Below are positions 56,801 to 64,000 of a stretch of 64,000 nt of DNA, one piece after another; position 1 is the stretch's first letter; each line of letters opens with the position of its first letter. Origin of the DNA: Patiria pectinifera (lineage: Eukaryota; Echinodermata; Asteroidea; Valvatida; Asterinidae); the NCBI GenBank assembly GCA_029964075.1, contig CM057141.1, positions 10,478,001-10,542,000 on the forward strand. Direction: 5' to 3'. The translations under genes were made by a program, and so were the position numbers. A model generated the notes under the pieces. That model had not been told where the DNA came from and ran no database searches. It saw nothing but the letters and a program-made list of their open reading frames with translations.

Positions 56801-59800
56801 AATTTGCCACGTGCGTGCAAAATCATAGTGAGTACCAGCACTTTTTTGAAGTAAGCACAAAATTTCAAAAAGTTTGACAGCAAACTATGTTTAGGTGTTT
56901 TGCATGCCCCATCTTTTATGCAAACGGATGGGGCCTAAATTGATCTTTCTATTTTCAAAGACCTAGACAGCAAGAGATTTTGACGCAGCCATACTACCTC
57001 GGAGGTTGTAAAGTTTGATCTTTTTTTTACATTACGAAGACCCTCAGTTTCACTGCCCAGGCCATTTAACAAAATTTGCAAGCCTGCATAACTTTCACCT
57101 GAAAAACTGAAGGGAAAAAAAAAACACCTTCCAATTTTCAGCTTTTGGCGCTGAAATCCATGGGCCTCCTCCAGCAAAAGCACAAGCAGGAGCTTCTGTA
57201 CGGGAGCACGGTGGAGAAGATCCACCATCTCAAAGAGCAGCATGACATCGCATCGGAGGATGAGGATGAGATGAGCGACGAGGAAGGAGATGGAGAGGAG
57301 GAGGGGGAGGGGCTTAGTGAATCCTGGGAGGTGGATGAGTTAGAACTCTCCGAGTCAGGTACTTGCAACAATTTTATAACATTTTGATAAATAATAAGAA
57401 AGATTTTTGGAATTTGAACAAAGAAATTGACGGGAGCGGGATTTGAAACTGCAACCTCCAGATTAGCGTACCGGTGCTCTACCAACTGAGCTTTAGGAAA
57501 CCGCTAACATAGAGCCGGATGGCTTGTTTGTAGAGCACCGGAACGGTAATCCAGAGGTCGCAGGTTCAAAACCCGCTCCAGTCAGTCAGTTTCTTTGTTC
57601 AACTTTATAATTATTACGCATGTACCTAGTCAGTTTCCCTTGGTGTGTTTATTTGGTTATTTGGATAAGTTCTTGAGATTTTACCCTAAATTTTTTTCAT
57701 GTAAATGGCATAACTGCAGTCAATTATAAGTTTATTAACCCTAACCTCCCCAACTCCATCAAAATTCATCTCCCCCCCCCCCTCCCAATTTTGGTGGATT
57801 TTGGGGGACTTGGTCCTGCAGGCCTGGTTCGACTACACATTGATGGAGTATGATGGACTTGGGCCTGGAGGCCTTAAGCAAAGCATGCATTGGAAGCAGT
57901 GTGATTGATGGATATTGGCGGACTTGGTCCAATACTTAGTAAAAGACAGTAGGGAGTGAGGGCTAATCACAAATCAAGTCACAAGAAATTGGAAATGAGG
58001 GTGCCTTTGAGTAAGCTCTTTTTGATAAATTGTGATGTGACTAATAACTGGATGTCTTGTGGTTGACTTCCAATAACTTGTGAGGACTGACTGCAAGTTT
58101 GCCAGCCTGCCTTGTTGTTACGACATTACACCACTTCTTTTTGTGCACACTCAGCAAGCTATATCATGCATCAGATTAATCGCACATTTGTGAGGCGTTC
58201 AGGCAAAATGAGACAGAACTAAGCAGAGGTTGAAATGAGGGTCTGCGGGTATAAGGAAAGAGAATATAATTCTCCTTACAGTACTGTTTTATTGCACTTC
58301 AATCGGACATTACGTTGACAAGTTATGGCTGTTTAAGTTTTTCATTTAATAACATGTCAAAAAAGCAAAATACTGGGATAAGGCCTTTAAAGTTCATAGT
58401 TAAGTAGTCGTGAAAATCAAAGATACCAAATTTCCTGAAAGGCACATCTCCACGATTTTATACTCTTTTTTTTTAAAGTGTAGTAGACATATCAAAGATT
58501 ACAAATATCAAATCTAAAAATCAAAGAAAAAAAATTCACACCATTCATTTTTTTGCATTTTTCTCCACTACAGCCTGTTGTCAGTTCCGTGTCATATTGC
58601 CAGAATGCCTCGCTTTTGTAAAAACTAGAATTTAAATCTCTTCACTATTTCATGTTATGAATTTAAATCTCTACACTGTCTCATGGTATCGTCCTTTTCC
58701 ATGCACAGATGAGTCGGAGGTTGAGGAGGAATATGACAGATCTTCAGCTGCCCAAAGAGCCAGAAAAACCAAGGTAAAACTGAATGGATTCCGATTGTAA
58801 AGTCTCCGGTCAGATGGACATTTGGAACGTTTCAAATACTATAAAAATCCCTTTTTTTCACAGGTTAGATGTTCAAAAGGTCCCCAATTCACATAAGTTT
58901 CAGTAAAACTTGCATTTTAAAGGAATCGTTTTGAAATTTTTTGTTATTTGTGTGTCGTCTTTGTAGTTTGCTAAAAGGAATGAGAAGGGAGAGACATTGC
59001 TGCACAGAGCCTGCATCGACGGAAACGTCAGACAAGTCAAGAAATTACTGCAACAGGTGATTACCTACTTGCCGTTATCATTTGCAATAGTCATCGGCCC
59101 TTCATTGTTCAAGGCATATAGGATCATTTGCATTATCCCAAGAGTAACCTAGTGAGTCATTATCAAAAGGCTTAGTTGGATTCAAGATCGTACTGTACTA
59201 AACACCCTGTGAAATCGTTCCATCTGGCTGGCTGGCATTTAGAAGAAATCAAGAAATGCAGGTGATTTCCATCGATCAGTCAATTGATGAATCGTTGGAA
59301 ATAAAGATTTCTATTGATGAAAATCGTGTTTTGTGATCAAAAGGTTGGCATATTTTTTTACTGTCAATTTAAAGGCATATAGGATCATTTACATTTGTCA
59401 TAATGTCATGAAATGGACTGATTTAAGGGCTAGAAAGTTATGGCAGACATCGTTCCACTGAGCTGTTAGGTGTTTTGTGTCCAAATATTGTTGAAAAAAA
59501 CACGAGAACAAAAAGCTATTCAGTTTCAACCATCAAACTGCAGCTCGCAAAACCTGTCATGCATAGAACCCATAGGTCACAGGGGGAGTGCCTGAGAGCT
59601 GGCGCTGTCGTGGGAAAGTAATACGTACATCAGAGATGCCACTTGTCAGGTTTTAACCTGAATTCAGAGGGGTTTTTTTCTCAAAAAAATGTGACAAATT
59701 AAAAGTGCTGGATTTGGTCTGAAACATCCAGAAAGCACACTTTAGAAAGGGGGTAAGGGTAGTTTCAGGTTTTGTAGTAGTGTTCCAGGCTTTTTATTGA

Positions 59801-62800
59801 TATATTGGTGGCATCTCGGATACCTAAACCTAGCTTACCCGAGCATACGCATGAAGTCAATAGCTGGCTCGCAGCCGTTTAACGGATGTAGTATTTGAGA
59901 AAGCCGTTTGTTCTCAGCAATGGTTAGGTCCTAACCATCATTAGTCCCGATACAAATTCCTCTTTTCTTGAGAATGATGACAGCATACCAGGCTTAACGA
60001 TTTCACAGGATGTTTCCTACTATTATTTTACTTACAATCAAGTGGGCTATTTCATATTATTTTGGCAGTTTCGTCTTTTAGTGTTTGCAAATGATCCTAA
60101 TAAGTTAAATTGAAGTTATTTTTTCTCCCTCGCTTTCAGGGTCACCCAGTCAACCCACGTGACTACTGCGGATGGATCCCGCTCCACGAGGCCTGTAACT
60201 TTGGCCACGTGGACATCGTGGAAGCACTGATTGACCACGGTGCCGACATCAATGACCGGGGAGGGGACGGCTGCAGCGGGATCACGCCCCTCCACGACGC
60301 CATCAATGGGGGCAACTTTGAGGTGGCGGAGCTACTGGTGGCAAAGGGAGCCAACATTCATGCCAAAGATGACAAGGTTAGAATCTTGTGTTGGGCAGAA
60401 AATTGCTGGGACTGAAGTTAAACCTCCCTGTCTGGCTGACAAATTCAGCTAAGCCATCACAGCAGTCCAAATCAATCAAGTGACTGGTTTTTTTAACAGT
60501 TAAGTATTCCCTTGTTAATTTGATATAGCCCTGCTTTGTAAAAAGGTAAATGGGATGAACCTGTGTTAACAGGAACAGAGTGCCCATCTCTCTTTCGTTA
60601 GCGATTTGGCCAGACTCATATGCTGCTGTGGGGGGATCGCCACACCTCCTCCACAGCGAGTCTGTTACCTTCCCAGCATTGAATAATGCCGGTACCCATT
60701 TAACACCTGGGTTGAGAGGAGTAATTGAGGTAAAGCGCCTTACTCAAGGGCACAACACGCATGTCCACGATGGGGCTCGAACCCACAACCCCACGATCAT
60801 GAATCCTGTGCTCCACCACTAGACCACACTTTTGCCATCTGTACCTACCAGTTTCTTCATTTGTCAGTTGATGGAATTTGACTAGTCGCAGTGTTAACAC
60901 GAATGTCGTCTGACTGTCTTTTACTTGTTTGCATACCGATGCATGGCAGAGGAAGTGAAAGAAATTTTTGACTGTCTCTGACTGATCAAACAATGGTTTT
61001 TAATATGATTTTGAATGTCCCATTGGGTACTTGCAAGATTAATTTTTATTGAGGACACGGGAAAGTTCTCAGCAAAAATGCCCTGAGAATTTGTTAAGAT
61101 ATTTACTGTTTTAAACTCGGATCACTTTGTCTATTAGGGATAGAGCCAGATATAATATACATCTTGTCTCCTGTCTAAGTGATTTTGTAATGATGTTATG
61201 TAGGGTATGAATGCAGCCAACACTCTATCACAGTGGATGGAGACGTACGCCAGTGATCTTGATCAGGCTACCAGGCAAGACGCAGAGCGAATGGCCACGA
61301 CATTGCAGCAAGCCACGAGAAAAGGTATTGACAAATATTGTGGAAAAAATCAAACAGTGCTTAGTGTTTTATGAGAAGTACAGACTGAAAACTTGAATGG
61401 ATCGACGGTTACCATGATCCCAAACTTGAAGATTTCAACTGATGATTGTAATAATTTACATCGGATCAAGAAATTGTCGGTCACTATCCTTGTCAAACCG
61501 AGTCCTAATCTCTACTATTTTGACACTCATTGTCAGCAAATCAGATGATCTGCGTAGACTTTGTGACATTTTCCTACGCACTGAATATTCAGATCTGGAA
61601 TTTTAGGATCAACGTTTAGCCAATAGGAGAACACTTTGCAGGATTGCACTTACCACTGTCACTTTTTTAGGTGGTGGGTCGGTTCTGGAGACAGCTTTTG
61701 TAAAGAGCCATCTGATTATATGAAAATTATGTCAGTCCATTTTGGGAATTGTTCATGAATAATTAATCTCACGGCAGTTAGACTATCCTGGCCAGCTAGG
61801 ATGGGAATAACTGAATGTCTTAGATTGTTCTAGAAATGCTCGTATGCTCTGTGTGTTTAGGAAACCCCAAATCCTCGCAGCCAAGACCGAGACCAGCCTT
61901 GGATAATACTGACCTGTTTGATAGGGATGATGGACCCAGTCAGGTTGCTGCCTCACGTCCCCACCAACTAGCAGGAACCAGTGACAGTTTCAACAGTTTC
62001 GAGACTGGTTCCGGAAGGAATACTGCCTCTGCCAGAGACAGCCGGAGGTCTCTTGATGGGAGAGGTCCCACCCCCTCGAGAAGTAGACAAAGAACATCTC
62101 TGCTTAGGAGGAATGTAGGGAGGATCAGTAGATATGATGTGGAGGATGATGGAGATTGCTTTGAGACGCTTGCAGGCGCCGAGCGAGAAGAGGACTCTGA
62201 TGAGGCTATGGAGATATCCCAGGATGCAATGCCTGTCATGACATCACACTCCCGGGCCCGAGGAATGCCGTGGCAGCATCAAACATCCACCAGGACAGGG
62301 GAGGCATCCGATACCAAAGTTGGCAGGGATGCCACTCATGTGACAAACTCAGGAAACGGCACTGTAAGTAATCACGGTGACCATGTATCAGATGAGGATT
62401 CTTACGATATTGAAGATGATGTCGTCAACATCTGCCCTTTGCAAAACAATCGTAGTGCACCAGAAGTAGATGTGGCAGATGCCCGTCACGCATACATGAG
62501 TGCGATGTCTAGCATCGGTAGTGCAGCAACAAGAATTTCTCAGTGCCCAGCGGCAGCAAACTTGTCCAAATCGAAACCCACCAACGACGGGCCAGCTTTG
62601 ATACCAGAGGAGGAATACACCGGAGGCAATGATTGGCTGGTCCAGGACGTCACGACCCAACCAAGCAAGCGCAAACGTATGGACGTGGACTACATGTTCA
62701 GGAGAGCTGACGCCTCCCTCCCAGGTACATCCTCGCCAGGTCCTAACACAAGTCAGTTGAGGGCCTCCCAGAAGCCCTCATCGCTGAGTCGCAGGTCCAA

Positions 62801-63410
62801 GAGATCAAGGCAACTGAAGTTGACCAACATGGGGACTGCTGTGGTGTCCAGGCATTCCAGAGAGGAGAGACGGGTACCCTCACCTCTCCTAGAGGAGGAA
62901 GATAGTAGACCTGATTCAGAAATGGAATTCAGTCAAATGCAGGTTGGTGTTAATACTCCCTGAATTCGCTTTATGAATATGACTTAGCTGATTAAGATCC
63001 TCATCTGTCCAAATCTCAAGTGCACTAGTTTCAAAAGGCTCTGGAAAGTCATTTTGATAGAAGTTTCCTACTAATTTTCTTTTAATTAAACAGTAAAACA
63101 CTCCAAACTATAAGAATTTACTTGAAAAGGCTGTAAGATGTGTACTTGTAAAGGAAGTACGTGTGCAAGCTAAATTTCTCTTGTGATGAAAAAAAAAAAT
63201 CAAGTTAAAGCCAACATACTTGAAATCGCCATTATCTCGACGCTAGGACCTGGACGAGGCAAGATCAACTTCCAGACACCCAGAACCTTCCCAGGACCCC
63301 ACTCCAAGAGGAGACAACTGTCCGACGATAGACCAGCATCCTCCCGCAGCAGGAGCAGTCATGAGGGTCCGAGTCAAGATACAGGATAAGACGTTCCTGA
63401 TTCCGGTCAG
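43553..63410 (+). CDS. TONSL: TONSL (Tonsoku-like, DNA repair), 16 exons, 3' end outside window
   Basis: Exons, all phase-consistent: 43553-43583, 47258-47353, 47578-47890, 48973-49131, 52172-52343, 53246-53360, 54435-54580, 55099-55251, 56397-56522, 57142-57358, 58709-58773, 58967-59056, 60140-60376, 61204-61324, 61861-62942, 63247-63410. They give 1095 residues. Human TONSL, with MMS22L, binds new histones H3-H4 at replication forks and promotes RAD51-dependent repair. The order is TPR array (11-437), acidic stretch (about 460-525), ankyrin repeats (about 532-680), long linker (681-1075), then the start of a ubiquitin-like fold. The C-terminal LRRs must lie beyond 64 kb. Exon 1 ([11 protein letters not shown]) aligns with the human start and has a GTGAGT donor. 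Introns are full of SINEs and foldbacks. No lesion found. Confidence 0.92.
43840..45215. repeat. Two tandem ~700-bp units in TONSL intron 1
   Basis: The order of phrases is the same in both units: gtctNgttgaaaggt, tcattctatcttttgat, gaatcacttacttgtt, gccaagaaatttgatgtaaa, gatcagaaaatcaaagacag, gctaaatccactt, gtagccgaaattcggctaga. Identity is high, interrupted by short indels. Confidence 0.85.
45226..45728. mobile_element. Foldback with ~230-bp arms in TONSL intron 1
   Basis: The left arm 45226-45455 (gttgaaaggtagccccataa ... taggatattaaaaagtgctg ... gatgtc) is mirrored at about 45505-45728. The loop is about 50 nt. A partial third copy of the outer arm follows at 45729-45840. Confidence 0.9.
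46972..47155. mobile_element. MITE-like inverted repeat, ~50-bp ends
   Basis: ggcgactgatttgttccc, ggtcgtagctcagg and cttgatcct at 46972-47024 recur as complements at 47102-47155 (aggatcaag, cctgagctacgacc, gggaacaaattagtcgcc). The interior is short with two cgttgactgttcg direct repeats. Confidence 0.85.
48744..48940 (-). mobile_element. tRNA-derived SINE
   Basis: Carries the stretch cttgcccaaggacacatcat, then a reverse-oriented box B (ggatttgaacccc) and a box A complement (ccacttggcca). Relatives of the same type lie at 53008-53200, 54700-54890 (opposite orientation) and 60600-60835, all in TONSL introns. Confidence 0.8.
49199..49430 (+). mobile_element. tRNA-derived SINE
   Basis: The head tggcctagcggttaagagca and gggttcaagcc are box A and box B forms. 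The body has cttcggatgggacgtaaagc, a phrase found in widespread marine-invertebrate SINEs. It sits in TONSL intron 4, sense orientation. Confidence 0.8.
49774..50465 (-). pseudogene. 5'-truncated non-LTR retrotransposon, RT C-terminal part
   Basis: An open frame from 50379 to 49774 encodes a reverse-transcriptase 'thumb' style segment: [50 protein letters not shown], typical of CR1/Jockey-like elements. Upstream, to about 50465, the family pattern continues ([17 protein letters not shown]) in another frame, so a frameshift lies near 50340-50375. Inserted antisense in TONSL intron 4. Confidence 0.85.
50466..52171. other. Rest of TONSL intron 4
   Basis: Contains a CpG-rich block at about 50750-50960 (gtgcgtgcgcg, ctgcgcgcgcatttcg, cgccgggcgcgccc), an aagatggcg phrase at 51149 and otherwise unremarkable AT-rich DNA. 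No exon compatible with TONSL is missing here, because exons 4 and 5 join in phase. Confidence 0.55.
53008..53200 (-). mobile_element. tRNA-derived SINE
   Basis: Same family as 48744-48940: gtacccatttactcctaggt, ccttacccaagagcacaa and cctgaacccacaacc. Located just before exon 6. Confidence 0.75.
53483..53700 (-). mobile_element. SINE related to the 19.7-kb tRNA-like element
   Basis: Reverse-oriented box B (gacttgaacccac) and tgtcttaccactcgagc match the 19911 tRNA-like core. The outer arm with gggttttgcccttcaccg matches the arm at 19738. Confidence 0.75.
53806..53836. repeat. (GATT)n microsatellite
   Basis: About seven tandem gatt units in TONSL intron 6. Confidence 0.9.
54700..54890 (+). 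mobile_element. tRNA-derived SINE
   Basis: ggggttcaaatccagctgct and gtgtcccccacttgcc show the 48744 family in plus orientation. TONSL intron 7. Confidence 0.75.
55856..56088. mobile_element. Foldback with ~95-bp arms in TONSL intron 8
   Basis: agccatactctttgtttggc, acagtaataatgtgtatgaa and gttgcacttttgtat are mirrored by atacaaaagtgcaac, ttgtacacattatcactgtt and aacaaagagtgtggct. Confidence 0.9.
57142..58773 (+). other. TONSL: TONSL exons 10-11: acidic segment
   Basis: After a helical stretch ([19 protein letters not shown]) comes a run dominated by Glu and Asp ([20 protein letters not shown], then DELELSES and SEVEEEYD). Vertebrate TONSL has an equivalent acidic block before the ankyrin repeats, thought to suit contact with basic histones. 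Confidence 0.85.
57425..57598. mobile_element. Two tRNA-like heads facing each other
   Basis: Minus strand: gctcagttggtagagcaccg through tttcaaatcccgctcc. Plus strand: ttgtttgtagagcaccgg through ggttcaaaacccgctcc. Both keep box A/B forms and share tttctttgttcaa or its complement at the outer edges, giving an inverted pair of SINE heads in TONSL intron 10. Confidence 0.8.
58967..61324 (+). other. TONSL: TONSL exons 12-14: ankyrin domain reading H4K20me0
   Basis: Repeat starts are [26 protein letters not shown] and [12 protein letters not shown]. Human residues reported to hold the H4 tail (D559, W563, E568, N571, D604) correspond here to D569, W573, E578, N581 and D614, all unchanged in [13 protein letters not shown] and PLHDA. 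This strongly suggests the same preference for newly made histones lacking K20 methylation. Confidence 0.88.
60600..60835 (-). mobile_element. tRNA-derived SINE
   Basis: ggtacccatttaacacctgg, ccttactcaagggcacaac and gctcgaacccacaacc, the same family as 48744. TONSL intron 13. Confidence 0.8.
61861..62942 (+). other. TONSL: TONSL exon 15: disordered linker with conserved islands
   Basis: One 1082-bp exon encodes a Ser/Arg/Asp-rich linker that mostly does not align with vertebrates. Two islands do: [18 protein letters not shown] (human AAYQAAIRGVGSAQSRL) and [15 protein letters not shown] (human ALIPEEECLAGDWL). A basic stretch [15 protein letters not shown] follows. The donor is atgcag/gttggt. 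Confidence 0.85.
63247..63410 (+). other. TONSL: TONSL exon 16: start of ubiquitin-like domain
   Basis: Phase forces the frame that ends [17 protein letters not shown], matching human IRVRVQVQDHLFLIPV. The longest open frame over this exon is a different one and is misleading. Donor gtcag/gtaaga. Confidence 0.85.
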
Positions 63411-64000
63411 GTAAGAGATACATTCTCTACCTTTACCCTATCCTTCCCAAATCCTCCAAAATCCTCTTTGCATAAGTGGAGGATTTTGAAGGATTGAGGC
63501 GATGTATGGCAATTATGTGTTGGTTGATTTTGGGGGATGCATCGCGTGAAGTCTGTATTGTTTAAGCTTAGACATGCATACATTTAGGCTTAGATTATAC
63601 TTGAAATCATCGGCACTGCCTCAACGTATTAACGGTGACTGTTGGAGGATTTTGAAGGATTTAGGCAGTGGTCACGTCTCCAATGAACAAACTCAAGAAA
63701 TAACGGATGATTTTTGAGGATTGAGGCTGTATCCATTTTTGACAGTGACAATTGGAGGATTTTGAAGGATTGAAAACTAACTGTTCTCAGCGATCATCAG
63801 GTCCAAACCATCGTTAGTAATGATTCAAAATTACTCTTTTCTTGGGAAAGACAGCAAACCAGGCTCAACAATTTCACAGGATGTTTCATACTCTTATGTT
63901 ACTTACAATGAAGTGAGACATTTCATAATATATTGGCAGTTTTGTTTTTGAGTGTCTGCAAATGATCCTATACGCCTTTAAAGTTTAAACAGTGCTGACA
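63411..64000. repeat. TONSL intron 16 start with divergent tggaggatttt repeats
   Basis: Five or so diverged units of tggaggattttgaaggattg lie between 63470 and 63780. The same phrase occurs at about 53895-53935 (tttttggaggattgagg). The block resembles a degenerate minisatellite family shared by TONSL introns. No exon is seen before the window ends. Confidence 0.75.

Noticed and set aside
60378-60587. Short minus-strand frame after the ankyrin exon
   Set aside because: Intronic, antisense, no recognisable domain.
63183-63389. 68-codon open frame as the TONSL exon 16 frame
   Set aside because: Phase from exon 15 and the [15 protein letters not shown] match require another frame over the same bases.

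Overview
The window is animal (metazoan) nuclear DNA. Its genes are split by GT-AG introns, CpG is present, and non-coding space is crowded with foldback elements, tRNA-derived SINEs and an LTR retrotransposon. The protein-coding content (ZNF507, TONSL and GGCT orthologues plus a lineage-specific class A receptor) and the repeat style suggest an invertebrate deuterostome, most likely an echinoderm. An amphioxus or hemichordate is not excluded.

Layout. 1-1.9 kb: repeats only, including a 140-bp imperfect palindrome. 1.9-16 kb: three tandem units. Unit 1 carries an intact single-exon class A GPCR (2481-3686) and a hAT-like MITE in its 3' flank. Unit 2 carries only the 3' half of the receptor (about 14662-15222) and is split by a 9.4-kb Ty3/gypsy-type LTR retrotransposon (5160-14561, minus strand). 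Unit 3 (about 15.6-16.0 kb) keeps only the upstream flank. 16-20.4 kb: no gene, a G-run and a tRNA-like SINE between inverted arms. 20.4-25.7 kb: a two-exon ZNF507 orthologue. 25.7-32.4 kb: AT-rich, probably 3' UTR and intergenic DNA, with a large foldback. 32.4-42.3 kb: several foldback elements, two of them built from related 21-bp units, around the last two exons of a GGCT orthologue on the minus strand (38067-38644). 43.55 kb to the end: TONSL on the plus strand, 16 exons found by reading phases; the LRR half lies beyond the window.

Most interesting. The retrotransposon looks recently active. Its LTRs differ by six transitions and one indel. It has a primer-binding site resembling the tRNA-Pro type, a polypurine tract, an open Gag resembling the PNMA family (including an N-terminal RRM-like segment), an open Pol, and a textbook -1 frameshift cassette (GGGAAAC, 6-nt spacer, 9-bp stem) in the Gag/Pol overlap. 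TONSL retains the residues that in human TONSL read histone H4 unmethylated at K20, and it reveals conserved islands in an otherwise variable linker. Two inverted-repeat elements about 9 kb apart share one 21-bp quasi-palindromic building block, a sequence-level link between seemingly unrelated foldbacks.

Limits. All exon borders are deduced from splice consensus, phase and remembered family sequences, not transcripts. Family assignments were made by eye without database searches.
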